A stretch of DNA of 18,018 nt from JACZST01 sp964195155 (GCA_964195155.1 CAXMOP010000027.1:1-18018), one strand, 5' to 3'. Positions 5,582 to 14,305 are shown, numbered from the stretch's first letter. Translations and numbers: made by a program. Notes: a model not told the origin generated them from the letters alone.

Positions 5582-6955
5582 CTACGCGTCGGGCGCCCTC
5601 ATCAGCCAGAAGAACTCGTCCTCGACCACCACCGCCCAGCCGTCTCCGGCCAGCCGCTCCCTGAGCTTCCAATCGGGCTTCACGATTGCCTCGGTCATGT
5701 GGTACTCGGCGAACAGCTGCTCATACTCCCCCGCCTTCGCATCGCGGAGGCCCTGGAAGAAGTCGGCGCCGTACAGCTCCGCCCGGTCGTCGATGTAGAC
5801 CTGGTTCTGTGGCCAGTCCCGATAGATGAGGTAGCCGCCGACTGCGTCGTCGTGGAAGAAGCGGTCGGCTTCGACTGCGGCCATGAGCTCGTCACTCGGA
5901 AAGCGCTCTTCGTCGAATGTGCTCGCCGGTGTGAGTAGGGCAACAACTCCGATTGCGATCACCACCAATGCCACCGTCCAGGCGATTCCGCTGCGGCGCC
6001 TCGCCGCGGCCGGCACCTTGACGTCGAAGGCGAGGGCGGCGTACGGGAGGAGCACGATCGCGGCGAGGACCACGGTTCGCTGCGTGGTGAACCCGGCGAC
6101 GAGGAACGGAACGACGACCCACAGGTCATTCAGCGGGATTCTGCGCCGAACAACGGCGACGACCACCGCGGCCACGATGATCAGGTACGGACCCTGCACG
6201 ATATCGAAAAGATCCGGTCGGCTCCATTCGACCAAGAACTCGAGGGCGTCGCGATTCGCCATGAAGTCCCTGAGGATCAACCAGACACCGAGACCATGCG
6301 CGGTGAGCGACACCGTGACGAGGGAGAGCCCGACCAGCCCGGCCACCTTCCACGAGCGGCGACGGATTCCCTCCAGCACGAGCAGCCCAAGGCCGATCAG
6401 CCAGCTCCCATGCAACGCGGCCCAGATCCACATCAGCGGAACGATTGCCCACATCAGGCGGTCCTCGAGGCGGAGGATGAGCACGAGGGCCGCCAGCAGC
6501 AGGTACGAGAAGACCACCGGCCTGGGATTGGCAAAGGGGGCAATCAGCCATACGCCGATGATCAGCCAGATCGCCACGCTGAAAGTCGACTTCGTGGTGG
6601 CGTACACGCTGAGCCCGATGAGCCCGAGCGCGGTGAGGCACACCATCGTGACCATTGCGGCTGCCCAACCGACCCCTCCAGTCGCGCTTTCGAGCCCGGC
6701 ATAGCCAAGCTCAGCGAGCCACGACTGTGTTCGCCACGCCGTCCCGGCCATCGTGTAGGAAAAGGCGTCAACGCTGAGCACCCGGCGTAGGTCCCACTGC
6801 GCAGAACCGGCGCGAACATGCCACAGGAATGAGTTGTCGCCGATTGGGCCCGCCGCCGCAAGCGGCAACAATGCCAGGGCGATTAGCGGATAGAGATGAC
6901 GGATCTGTAGCCGACCGAACACGCGACGCCGGGTCTCATCGGCTTGCGTGCTCAA
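5582..6955 (-). CDS. Polytopic membrane protein, GT-C glycosyltransferase-like, at the end of the tad operon
   Basis: 457 residues from a TTG start three bases after the tadC stop; no ATG is in frame nearby, and a GTG 11 codons in is the alternative start. Seen: about ten or more hydrophobic segments from residue 20 to about 345, then a soluble C-terminal domain of about 100 residues ending DEFFWLMRAP. The first loop has GDNSFLWHVRAG (D40) and DAFSYT (D63) with a W..Q.WL.E stretch, the arrangement seen in GT-C enzymes that use lipid-linked sugars; NPRPVVFSYL and HGSWLIGLGLL follow. The exact family is not recognised and the donor and acceptor are unknown. Its place right after tadC suggests co-expression; glycosylation of pilin or envelope is an inference. 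It could equally be an uncharacterised membrane protein without transferase activity. Confidence 0.72.
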   Translation of the reverse strand: MSTQADETRRRVFGRLQIRHLYPLIALALLPLAAAGPIGDNSFLWHVRAGSAQWDLRRVLSVDAFSYTMAGTAWRTQSWLAELGYAGLESATGGVGWAAAMVTMVCLTALGLIGLSVYATTKSTFSVAIWLIIGVWLIAPFANPRPVVFSYLLLAALVLILRLEDRLMWAIVPLMWIWAALHGSWLIGLGLLVLEGIRRRSWKVAGLVGLSLVTVSLTAHGLGVWLILRDFMANRDALEFLVEWSRPDLFDIVQGPYLIIVAAVVVAVVRRRIPLNDLWVVVPFLVAGFTTQRTVVLAAIVLLPYAALAFDVKVPAAARRRSGIAWTVALVVIAIGVVALLTPASTFDEERFPSDELMAAVEADRFFHDDAVGGYLIYRDWPQNQVYIDDRAELYGADFFQGLRDAKAGEYEQLFAEYHMTEAIVKPDWKLRERLAGDGWAVVVEDEFFWLMRAPDA

Positions 6956-6958
6956 GGT

Positions 6959-7873
6959 CTAGATGCCGGCTCCGCCGAAGACCTGGTAGATATTGATCCC
7001 TGCCGGACCGAGCAGCACTACGAACATCGAGGGGAAAATGCACAAGACCAGTGGGAAGACGAGCTTCACCGGGGCGGCGAAGGCCTTTTCCTGGGCTCGC
7101 TGACGGCGACGGATCCGCATCTCGTCGGCCTGGACACGAAGCATCCTTGCGATCGAAACACCGAACTGGTCCGCCTGGATCAGGGCAAGAATGAAAGCGT
7201 TGAGGTCATCGACGTCGGTGCGCTCGGCAAGCGAGCGCAGCGCCTTGTGTCGGCTCACTCCAACCCGGGTCTCCTGGAGCGTGCGGCTGAACTCCCGCGA
7301 CAGCTCGCCCGGGACCGCTTGCACGACCCTGGACATGGCCGCCTCGAACCCGAGGCCGGCCTCGACGCTGATCACGAGCAGGTCGATGACATCTGGCAGC
7401 GACCTCTCCATATCCTTGCGGCGATCGTCGATGCGACGGTTGAGGACCGACTCAGGTCCGACGAAACCAACAATCATCAGCAGGGCGAACACGATGAGCT
7501 TGGTCATCGGCGTCGTGAAGGCCCCCTGGATCATGAAGAACATCACCAAGGTGAATATCAGTGCGATGATCCGAATTGCCGCCCAGGTGTTGCCGTCCAT
7601 TCGCTCCGACATGCCTGCGTGGACCAGCTTCGTCTGAGCCTTGTTCACCCAACCCTGCGGAGTGAAGCGGAGGGCGAATTTGCCGAGCCCCTCGATGATC
7701 GGCGCGATGGCCCGTTCTGAAACACCGGTGCTGAGCACCTCATCACGAGTCTGCAGGCTGGCAAGCCGGCGTGACGAGCTGCGACGGGCGGTAACGACAC
7801 CGTTCCCGACATAGAAGGTCAAGGCGCCAATGGTGACTGCGCATGCGACTACGGCGACCATCAATGCGTCCAT
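6959..7873 (-). CDS. tadC: Tad pilus platform protein TadC (T2SS F-like)
   Basis: Inner-membrane platform protein of the Tad pilus, paired with TadB and driven by TadA. From ATG 7873 it has 304 residues, usual for TadC. Seen: N-terminal helix about 4-25, two central helices about 98-116 and 124-140, the T2SSF domain about 155-285 starting ERSLPDVIDLLVISVEAGLGFEAA, and a final hydrophobic segment 270-290. The frame is open 22 codons further upstream, but that part overlaps tadB; ATG 7873 has GAGGTG seven bases upstream and follows the tadB TGA by one base. Co-translation with tadB is likely. Confidence 0.94.
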   Translation of the reverse strand: MDALMVAVVACAVTIGALTFYVGNGVVTARRSSSRRLASLQTRDEVLSTGVSERAIAPIIEGLGKFALRFTPQGWVNKAQTKLVHAGMSERMDGNTWAAIRIIALIFTLVMFFMIQGAFTTPMTKLIVFALLMIVGFVGPESVLNRRIDDRRKDMERSLPDVIDLLVISVEAGLGFEAAMSRVVQAVPGELSREFSRTLQETRVGVSRHKALRSLAERTDVDDLNAFILALIQADQFGVSIARMLRVQADEMRIRRRQRAQEKAFAAPVKLVFPLVLCIFPSMFVVLLGPAGINIYQVFGGAGI

Positions 7874-7874
7874 G

Positions 7875-8840
7875 TCACACCTCGATATTGATGATCTTCT
7901 GCATCCACGCGACACCGGCGATGAGCAGCAGGACGGCAAAGCCGATCATGCCCCAGCCGATGGGAGTGCTGTACAACGGAACGAGATAGGTCGGGTTGAC
8001 GAAGCTGATCAGCCCGAAGAGGAAGAAGGGCAGAATGGACATGATGATCGCCGAGATGCGTCCCTCAGCAGTGAGGGCCTTCATCTCGCGGCGCAGCCGG
8101 TTCCGCTGGTTCATCATCTCCGCGGTGGTTTGGAGCACCTCCGCCAGGTTGCCACCGACCTCGCGCTGGATAGAGATGGCGAGCACGGCCCATTCGAAGT
8201 CCTGGGACTCCATGCGGACCGCGATATCGCCGAGGGAATCGATCATCGGCCGGCCAAGCCGGATCTCGGTAAGCGCCCTGCCGAACTCGCGCCTGGTCGG
8301 TTCCGGGGATTCTTGGGCGACGGCTTCCACAGCCTGCAACAGCGAATACCCAGCGCGCAGCGACGTCGAGGTCAGGGTGAGGGTGTCCGGCAGTTGGTTG
8401 TCGAACTTCTTGCGTTCTCTGCCGGCGACCGCTTTCATGGCAAAGAACGCGAAAACCAGGATGCCGATCCCTACTCCGATCGCGACGAAGATCGATTGTG
8501 ACACCGCCCCAACAACGATCGCGGCCAGGAATGCGAGACCAATCGTCCCGATGATCGCCTCACCGGGCCGGAGTGGGATATTGGCCTGTTCGAGTGCCGC
8601 TTCGATCATCTGGGTACTACCGCGTTCCGCGGCAACATCTTCGGCCTTGTAGGCGGCCCTTCTCAGCAGGGCGAACCGGCTGAAGATTCCTTTGGCACTG
8701 TCCTTCTGGCCACCGTATGCGCTCAAGCGCCCCGCGATCTGCGCATCGCGCTGGCGCGAGCCTCCGCCGAACAGGACGACGAGCAAGAGGAAGGCTCCGA
8801 CGGCTGCGGCTACCGCCGCGATGATGATCAGTGTTTGCAT
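7875..8840 (-). CDS. tadB: Tad pilus platform protein TadB (T2SS F-like)
   Basis: Integral membrane partner of TadC in the pilus platform, 321 residues from ATG 8840. Seen: N-terminal helix about 4-24, helices about 95-115 and 119-137, then the T2SSF domain about 145-280 with QLPDTLTLTSTSLRAGYSLLQA and the typical EVGGNLAEVLQ stretch, and a last helix near 297-313. The frame continues 81 codons upstream inside tadA; ATG 8840 is preferred because the product then begins with a membrane helix and GGTGA, overlapping the tadA stop, lies seven bases before it. Seven bases separate it from tadA, so co-translation is likely. Confidence 0.94.
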   Translation of the reverse strand: MQTLIIIAAVAAAVGAFLLLVVLFGGGSRQRDAQIAGRLSAYGGQKDSAKGIFSRFALLRRAAYKAEDVAAERGSTQMIEAALEQANIPLRPGEAIIGTIGLAFLAAIVVGAVSQSIFVAIGVGIGILVFAFFAMKAVAGRERKKFDNQLPDTLTLTSTSLRAGYSLLQAVEAVAQESPEPTRREFGRALTEIRLGRPMIDSLGDIAVRMESQDFEWAVLAISIQREVGGNLAEVLQTTAEMMNQRNRLRREMKALTAEGRISAIIMSILPFFLFGLISFVNPTYLVPLYSTPIGWGMIGFAVLLLIAGVAWMQKIINIEV

Positions 8841-8847
8841 CGGCCGA

Positions 8848-10203
8848 TCACCGGTTGGCGAACGCTTCGGGGGCAAACAGGTCCGCAGGCAGTTCGATGC
8901 CGTAGTTGTCCAGATGCTCGCTGAAGGCGGGGCGGATGCCGGTGGCCTTGAGGTGCCCGAGATACCGTCCGTCCTCGTCGACGCCCATGCCGTAGTCAAA
9001 CAGCATGATGTCCTGGAGGGTGATGATGTCCCCTTCCATGCCGACGACCTCGGTGACGTGGGTGACGCGCCTGGTGCCGTCACGGAGTCGGTGCACGTGC
9101 ACGATCAGGTCAATCGCCGATGACACCTGCTCGCGGATGGCGCGGATCGGCAGATCCATGCCGGCCATCAGCACCATGGTCTCGACTCTGGCCAGGGTGT
9201 CCCGGGGAGAGTTCGAGTGCACCGTGGTCAGTGAGCCGTCGTGACCGGTGTTCATGGCCTGCAACATGTCGAGGGACTCTCCGCCACGGACCTCACCGAC
9301 GATGATGCGGTCGGGCCGCATCCGCAGGGTGTTGCGGACGAGATCGCGGATTCCGATGGCGCCGGTGCCTTCGATGTTGGGTGGGCGGGACTCGAGGGTG
9401 AGCACATGCATCTGATTGAGCTGGAGCTCGGCAGCGTCTTCTACGGTCACGATGCGTTCGCCGTCCGGGATGAAGTTGGACAGCACGTTGAGCAGCGTGG
9501 TCTTTCCTGAGCCGGTGGCGCCGCTGACGATGATGTTCAGCCGGCCCTGGACGGTGCGGCGCAGCAGTCCGGCTACCTGGTCCGACAGGGTCCGGTTGGT
9601 CACGAGGTCGTCGACCGTGAACGGGTCGACGGCGAACTTCCGGATGGTGAGAAATGGTCCACCGATGGCAAGCGGATGGATAACCGCGTTGACCCGGGAA
9701 CCGTCGGGGAGACGCGCGTCGACCATCGGGGTCGCCTCGTCGATGCGGCGGCCGACTTGGCCGACGATCTTATCGATGATGCGCTCGAGGTGCGTGGCAT
9801 CGACGAACCGGGTGTCGGTCATGCTGATGCGCCCGTTGCGCTCGACCCAGACATTGTGCGGGCCGTTGACCATGACCTCGGTCACCTCGGGGTCGGCGAG
9901 GTAGGGGTCGATCGGCCCATAGCCGAGAACGTCGTCAGCGATCTCTTGGAGCAGCGAAAGACGCTCGGATCTGGCGAGCGCCACCGACTGCTCCTGGTCG
10001 AGCGCCCATTCCAGCATCTCCATGACGCGCAGCTTCAGCTCCGCATCGGTCATCTGCTTGTCGTACAAGGTGGGCCCGAGGCCCTCCACGACCTTGTAGT
10101 GCAGCTTTCTCCTCAGCTCCTGGCGGCTGATGTCGCGTTTGGTATCGGCGGCTGACTCGCCGTCGCCCTCGGTCGCGGCCTTGACTCGATCAGCGAGACT
10201 CAT
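8848..10203 (-). CDS. tadA: Tad pilus assembly ATPase CpaF/TadA
   Basis: Cytoplasmic hexameric secretion ATPase that powers Flp pilin assembly, 451 residues, a usual length. Seen: N-terminal helical region, YGPIDPYLADPEVTEVMVNG, Walker A GATGSGKTT with K234, an Asp box region ERIVTVEDAAELQL, Walker B-region RIIVGEVRGGESLDMLQAM and the His box GSLTTVHSNSPRDTLARVE, all marks of the CpaF branch of the GspE/VirB11 superfamily. ATG 10203 has GAGAGG upstream. It follows cpaE by 12 bases in a tight leftward operon with tadB and tadC. Confidence 0.97.
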   Translation of the reverse strand: MSLADRVKAATEGDGESAADTKRDISRQELRRKLHYKVVEGLGPTLYDKQMTDAELKLRVMEMLEWALDQEQSVALARSERLSLLQEIADDVLGYGPIDPYLADPEVTEVMVNGPHNVWVERNGRISMTDTRFVDATHLERIIDKIVGQVGRRIDEATPMVDARLPDGSRVNAVIHPLAIGGPFLTIRKFAVDPFTVDDLVTNRTLSDQVAGLLRRTVQGRLNIIVSGATGSGKTTLLNVLSNFIPDGERIVTVEDAAELQLNQMHVLTLESRPPNIEGTGAIGIRDLVRNTLRMRPDRIIVGEVRGGESLDMLQAMNTGHDGSLTTVHSNSPRDTLARVETMVLMAGMDLPIRAIREQVSSAIDLIVHVHRLRDGTRRVTHVTEVVGMEGDIITLQDIMLFDYGMGVDEDGRYLGHLKATGIRPAFSEHLDNYGIELPADLFAPEAFANR

Positions 10204-10215
10204 GTCGGTCCTCTC

Positions 10216-11409
10216 TTACCCAAACCATTTGCGCTGGCCCTCCCCTTCGGCGACTTCCGGAGTCGACTCCTCGTCGACCACCAACCTGGCGACGCCCCGC
10301 AAGTCCTTGGCGACGCGCGATCGCGGATACAGCGACACCACGGGTTCACCCTCGTTGACCGCCCGTGGTACCAGCTTGTCCGATGACACGGCGGCCTGGA
10401 CCTCGAGCTCGAGCGAGCGTTCCAGCTCACCGATATCGAGGCGCGCCTTCGAGTTCATGCGGTTGAGCACCAGTTTGATCTTGTCGAGCGGGAATTTGAG
10501 CAGCTTGAGGGTATCGAGGGCCAGCTTGGCGTTCTTGACGCTCGGCAGGTCCATCTCGACCACCAGGAGCACCGCGTCCGATCGTTCCAGGATCGAAAGC
10601 ACCGGCTCGTCGAGGAACGGTGCGGTGTCGATCACGACATAATCGAACATGCGCTTCAGCATCCCGAGGACCCGAACGACCACTTGAGTCGAGACCTTGT
10701 CCGCCAGCGAAGGCTCGAGCGGTGCGGCCAGGACGCGCAGCCCGGATTCGTGGGTAGAAAGCAAACTCTCCAGCAGCTGGTCGTCAAGTTGATCGAGATC
10801 GGCTGCGGCTTCGACGATGGTGTGGATGGGGTCGATCTGCATGGCAATGCAGATATCGCCGAACTGCAGGTCGGCATCGACGATCACCACCCGGCTCGGG
10901 TCGCCCCACATGGCGAGTTGGAGGGCCACGTTGGCCGTGGTCATCGTCTTGCCTGCCCCGCCCTTTGGAGACATGATCGTGATGATCTTGCCGATCCTCG
11001 CCTTGGCTTCTTTGAGGACGGCCCTCTGCACCTGATCGTCGATGAGTTCGAGCATCGCGTCGACCTTTGCCCGGTCGACCGGCGCATCGACGACGTCGGC
11101 AAAGCCGATGCGAAGCGCCGTGCGCAGCACCGACATGTCCAGGGTGTCTGCGACCAGGACCAGCGGCAGCTCCGGGTCTACCTGGAGCAGCTGTCCCCCG
11201 TCCGAGACCCCCGCGTCGGTCGCGAAGCTCGGGTCGAAAATCGCCAGGTCGATGGCGTCCTCGACGATGCGACGCTGCGCGTCGGTCACGTTCCTCGCCG
11301 CCAGCACCCGGTGGTCCTTCAGGAAACGGGCGGTGCCGTCCAAGAAGACCTGGTCGCCGGAGACGACGAGGACTGTGCGATTCGTCCCAAGGCTAGTTCC
11401 CAGTGCCAC
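10216..11409 (-). CDS. cpaE: Pilus localisation ATPase CpaE/TadZ (MinD/ParA-like)
   Basis: Positions the Tad machinery at the membrane or pole. From GTG 11409 it has 397 residues. Seen: an atypical receiver-like domain about 10-130 (VLVVSGDQ..., a possible acceptor D59 in LAIFDPS, but no normal acidic pair), then the ParA-type ATPase with deviant Walker A SPKGGAGKT (K149, K154), VIVDADLQFGD, and YVVIDTAPFLDE. The frame is open 18 codons further inside cpaB; GTG 11409 is chosen because GGAGG lies nine bases before it. It overlaps the cpaB end by 17 bases, which implies translational coupling. The C-terminal tail ending QRKWFG is charged. Confidence 0.92.
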   Translation of the reverse strand: MALGTSLGTNRTVLVVSGDQVFLDGTARFLKDHRVLAARNVTDAQRRIVEDAIDLAIFDPSFATDAGVSDGGQLLQVDPELPLVLVADTLDMSVLRTALRIGFADVVDAPVDRAKVDAMLELIDDQVQRAVLKEAKARIGKIITIMSPKGGAGKTMTTANVALQLAMWGDPSRVVIVDADLQFGDICIAMQIDPIHTIVEAAADLDQLDDQLLESLLSTHESGLRVLAAPLEPSLADKVSTQVVVRVLGMLKRMFDYVVIDTAPFLDEPVLSILERSDAVLLVVEMDLPSVKNAKLALDTLKLLKFPLDKIKLVLNRMNSKARLDIGELERSLELEVQAAVSSDKLVPRAVNEGEPVVSLYPRSRVAKDLRGVARLVVDEESTPEVAEGEGQRKWFG

Positions 11410-12388
11410 CAAGTGTGTCCTCCAGCTGCGCTTGGATCCGGTCCACCAAGGTGAACAGGTCATCGATGATCACACCAACCGAGTCGAATGGAGTGTACGG
11501 CACGTCCGCAGGCAAGAGCATGGTTGACACCGAGGAGTAGTCCTTGGCGAACTGGATGAGCTCAGCCTGCTGCGGAGTGACCTGGAGCACAATGATCTGT
11601 GCGCCCTGCGGGGTCAGGCCGGTTGGGATCCGCGCCGGCAGGGTATCGGGACCGACAGCGATGACCTCGACGTCCTGCATGAACGTCTGCAGGAAGTCCA
11701 TGGCCCCCGGCAGCGTTGCTGCCAGCTCAGTGACGGTGTCACCGTCGGGATCGAGGGTCTCGCCGCTGGTACCTCCGCCAACGAAGGCCCCGCCGAGCAC
11801 CAGCTCGCGCAGGTCCGGATCGCTAACGATGGCCAGGAATTGGTTGATCGGCACCGAGGACGATGCCATCAGGTTGATCCGGTCACCGGGGCGGATGAAG
11901 CCGCCGACTGCGGAAACCTCGTCCGGCCGGAACGCTACGGCGACCTGGCCCTGCTCGAGTGATTCGGACAGGCTGATGTCGGCGATCTCGGCCGGGGAGA
12001 TCCACTGGTCGGTGGTGATGACCTGTTGTGCGCTGATGGGCCCGGCAGCGACATTGCCGGCGAGGGTCGCGTCGAGATCGCGCGGGTTCTCGGGGCATCC
12101 CACCACGTTCAGATCTCCACCCTCGTTCTGGGCTGCGGGGCCGAGGCACAGGACGGTCGAGCCGTCAAAGACCACGCTCTCGCGCAGCGCCAGCCCTTCT
12201 TCGATCAGCCCGCGCGAATCCTCGCCGGAGGTCCCGGTCTCGATGAGTTCTGTCGTCCGATAGACGCGTACCTCGGAGATGTCGGCGCGAATCTCGCTCT
12301 CGATCGAGCTGAGGTATCTCCAAATGGCAAAGCCCGATACTGCGGCGAGTACGAGTGCGATGACGAGAACGATGGTTCTGCGACCCAT
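11393..12388 (-). CDS. cpaB: Flp pilus assembly protein CpaB/RcpC
   Basis: Secreted or membrane-anchored accessory protein of the Tad pilus, 331 residues. Seen: an N-terminal membrane anchor RRTIVLVIALVLAAVSGFAIW, a region resembling a SAF domain (AAGPISAQQVITTDQW), then EQGQVAVAFRPDEVSAVGGFIRPGDRINL, the family's hallmark segment, and a late RcpC-like part with IIVLQVTPQQAELIQFAKDYSSVSTMLL. It has an unusual insert about residues 50-105 with two cysteines. No secretin is present nearby, so its CpaC-partner role in Gram-negatives does not apply directly. First gene of the leftward tad operon; AAGGG precedes ATG 12388. Confidence 0.92.
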   Translation of the reverse strand: MGRRTIVLVIALVLAAVSGFAIWRYLSSIESEIRADISEVRVYRTTELIETGTSGEDSRGLIEEGLALRESVVFDGSTVLCLGPAAQNEGGDLNVVGCPENPRDLDATLAGNVAAGPISAQQVITTDQWISPAEIADISLSESLEQGQVAVAFRPDEVSAVGGFIRPGDRINLMASSSVPINQFLAIVSDPDLRELVLGGAFVGGGTSGETLDPDGDTVTELAATLPGAMDFLQTFMQDVEVIAVGPDTLPARIPTGLTPQGAQIIVLQVTPQQAELIQFAKDYSSVSTMLLPADVPYTPFDSVGVIIDDLFTLVDRIQAQLEDTLGGTGN

Positions 12389-12496
12389 GGTCAGCTGGCC
12401 CTTCTAATGAGTGTGTCGTATACCCGAGGAGCCATCGAGTCCCTGGTACCGGCGCAGCCTGGAAGAGGCGTAACTAGCCGGTCAAGGATCCGTGAG
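12389..12496 (-). promoter_or_regulatory. Gap between rpsA and cpaB, probable tad operon promoter region
   Basis: These 108 bp separate rpsA from the pilus assembly operon on the same strand. On the minus strand TATACG (complement at 12417-12422) is the best -10-like word, but no convincing -35 is seen. A TTGACC word occurs further upstream at the wrong distance. No strong rpsA terminator is visible, so read-through from rpsA into the tad operon is possible. Confidence 0.3.
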
Positions 12497-14062
12497 TTAG
12501 TTGCGACCAATCCCTCGCTCTTTGAGTTCCTGAAGGATTGCCTCAAGTGAGGCGTCCGCACTGAAGGAAGGCTCTGCATCTGCCTCATCCTCACGCTGGA
12601 ACTCCCTTGCCTTGGTCTTGGTCGGCTTGTCGTCGCTCCATTCGGAGCGATCCTCCCACTCGGGAAGAGCCTGTTTGATGGACAAGCTCACCCGTCGTCT
12701 GTCGGCATCGATCTCCGTTACCTTTACCCGAACTTCCTGGCTGATCGAGAGTTCGAGCTCGGGGCTTTCCACATGGTGCATAGCGATTTCGGATACGTGG
12801 ACTAGTCCCTCGACACCCTCACCCACCGAGACGAATGCTCCGAACGGAACCGTCTTGGTCACGGCGCCGTCGAGGATGGCTCCGACTTGGGTGGATTCGA
12901 TGAATTGCTCCCACGGATCGCCGGTGGTTTGGCGGATGGAAAGGGAGATTCTCTCCCGGTCATTGTCGACTTCGAGGACTTTCACCTGCACCTTGTCACC
13001 GACGTTGACGACCTCGCCGGGGTGATTGACGTGCTGCCAGGAGAGCTCTGACACGTGGACCAGGCCGTCCATGCCCCCGAGGTCGACGAAGGCACCGAAG
13101 TTGACCACCGACGAGACGGTTCCGTCCTTGACGTCCCCCGGTTCGAGATTGGACAGGAAGTCATGGCGCTGCTCGGCCTGTTCCTCTTCGAGATAGGCAC
13201 GGCGCGACAGCACGACGTTGTTGCGGTTGCGATCGAGCTCGATGACCTTGGCCTCGATCGGCTCTCCGACGAACGGCTGCAGGTCGCGAACCCTGCGCAG
13301 GTCGACGAGCGATGCGGGCAGGAAGCCTCTCAGGCCGATGTCGACGATCAAGCCGCCCTTGACCACCTCGATAACGGGCCCGGTCACCGTGCCACCCTCG
13401 TTCATGATCCGCTCGATCCGGCCCCAGGCGCGCTCGTACTGGGCGCGCTTCTTCGAGAGCACGAGCCGACCGGCATCGTCTTCTTTCTGGAGGACGAGCG
13501 CTTCAATATCTTCGCCGACCGAGACGATCTCTTCTGGCTTCGCGGCGTTTCTGATCGACAGTTCGCGAAGCGGGATCACGCCCTCTGACTTGTAGCCGAT
13601 GTCGACGAGCACCTCGTCCTGGTCGATGCGCACCACGGTGCCGGCGACGATGTCACCCTCTTTGAATTCGAAAACGGTCTGTTCGATCGCTTTGGCGAAT
13701 TCTTCCTCGCTCAGGTCGTTCGGGATATCCCCGATCTCCTTTGGTGCAGAGATGGCGGGGCGCTCACCACGGGGGACCTTGGTTGCAGTGGGGGGCTCTT
13801 CGCTTGCCGCTTCCGGAACTGCCGTCTCGGCCGTGGCTTCGGCCTGCGGCGGTGCAGGATCGGGTGCGGTTTCCTGAGCGTCCGGGGTATCGGCCTGAGG
13901 CTCTTCGGTCGAAGGCTCAGTCTTTTCGGTCAAAGGCTCGGTCGAAGGCTCGGTCTCTTCGGCCGATGGCTCGGGAGGGGTGGTGATGTCCTCTGCTGGC
14001 TCAGGCGAGCCGTCGGCAGTCTCCTCGCCGCTTTCGGCGAGATCGGTTTCGTTGGTGGTCAT
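12497..14062 (-). CDS. rpsA: 30S ribosomal protein S1 with long acidic N-terminal extension
   Basis: RNA-binding ribosomal protein that helps mRNA onto the 30S subunit. 521 residues from ATG 14062. Seen: four S1 (OB-fold) repeats at about 133-204, 220-287, 307-377 and 393-463; repeats 3 and 4 carry the classic NFGAFVDLGGMDGLVHVSEL and PFGAFVSVGEGVEGLVHVSE pattern. Four repeats is the usual actinobacterial form. Residues 1 to about 115 form a Glu/Pro/Thr-rich low-complexity extension with near-repeats TEPSTE. The frame is open 80 codons further upstream, but that part lies in the hairpin cluster. AGGAG lies 14 bases before the ATG, a long spacing. The C-terminal tail (470-521) is charged. Confidence 0.95.
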   Translation of the reverse strand: MTTNETDLAESGEETADGSPEPAEDITTPPEPSAEETEPSTEPLTEKTEPSTEEPQADTPDAQETAPDPAPPQAEATAETAVPEAASEEPPTATKVPRGERPAISAPKEIGDIPNDLSEEEFAKAIEQTVFEFKEGDIVAGTVVRIDQDEVLVDIGYKSEGVIPLRELSIRNAAKPEEIVSVGEDIEALVLQKEDDAGRLVLSKKRAQYERAWGRIERIMNEGGTVTGPVIEVVKGGLIVDIGLRGFLPASLVDLRRVRDLQPFVGEPIEAKVIELDRNRNNVVLSRRAYLEEEQAEQRHDFLSNLEPGDVKDGTVSSVVNFGAFVDLGGMDGLVHVSELSWQHVNHPGEVVNVGDKVQVKVLEVDNDRERISLSIRQTTGDPWEQFIESTQVGAILDGAVTKTVPFGAFVSVGEGVEGLVHVSEIAMHHVESPELELSISQEVRVKVTEIDADRRRVSLSIKQALPEWEDRSEWSDDKPTKTKAREFQREDEADAEPSFSADASLEAILQELKERGIGRN

Positions 14063-14134
14063 GGAAAGGAATCGACTCCTGTGTACTGGGATTTCCCGTG
14101 CGGGCGCGCAACAGCGGTCCCATCGGGTGGAAGA

Positions 14135-14164
14135 ACTGTACTGGAGTGGGAGCTCAACAAGCAA
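14135..14164 (-). promoter_or_regulatory. Candidate promoter of rpsA
   Basis: On the minus strand TTGCTT (complement at 14159-14164) and TACAGT (complement at 14135-14140) are 18 bp apart, a reasonable sigma-70-like pair about 73 bp before the rpsA ATG. It lies just outside the hairpin cluster. The call rests on pattern only. Confidence 0.35.
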
Positions 14165-14185
14165 CAGACCTGAGCGCATTGCTTC

Positions 14186-14264
14186 GCCTCCCCCGCAACC
14201 GGCAGCGCCGCGGGGGAGGCGCGAGCATCCAGCCGCAGGCTGGAGCGCAGCGGAGGGGGCTCCC
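14186..14264 (+). repeat. REP-like composite palindromic repeat, left copy
   Basis: Three parts in order. First, a 12-bp stem CGCCTCCCCCGC (14186-14197) paired with 14210-14221 around a 12-base loop. Second, a small hairpin CCAGCC-GCA-GGCTGG at 14229-14243. Third, GCGGAGGGGGCTCCC at 14250-14264. The same order, with nearly the same loop and arm sequences, is found in opposite orientation on the other side of polA. It is non-coding and lies between rpsA and polA. Confidence 0.85.
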
Positions 14265-14281
14265 GGACAACGGCCCCCTCT

Positions 14282-14305
14282 GCGTTGCGGCGGGCGCCGC
14301 AACGC
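14282..14305. repeat. Perfect 10-bp hairpin upstream of rpsA
   Basis: GCGTTGCGGC at 14282-14291 pairs with 14296-14305 around GGGC. It lies between the left composite repeat and the polA-end hairpin. Together these make 14186-14331 an almost continuous run of hairpins. Confidence 0.8.

Noticed and set aside
6959..12388. Type II secretion or conjugative type IV system instead of Tad
   Set aside because: The CpaF-type ATPase with CpaE, CpaB, TadB/TadC and Flp pilins is diagnostic of Tad; no secretin, relaxase or VirB4 was seen.
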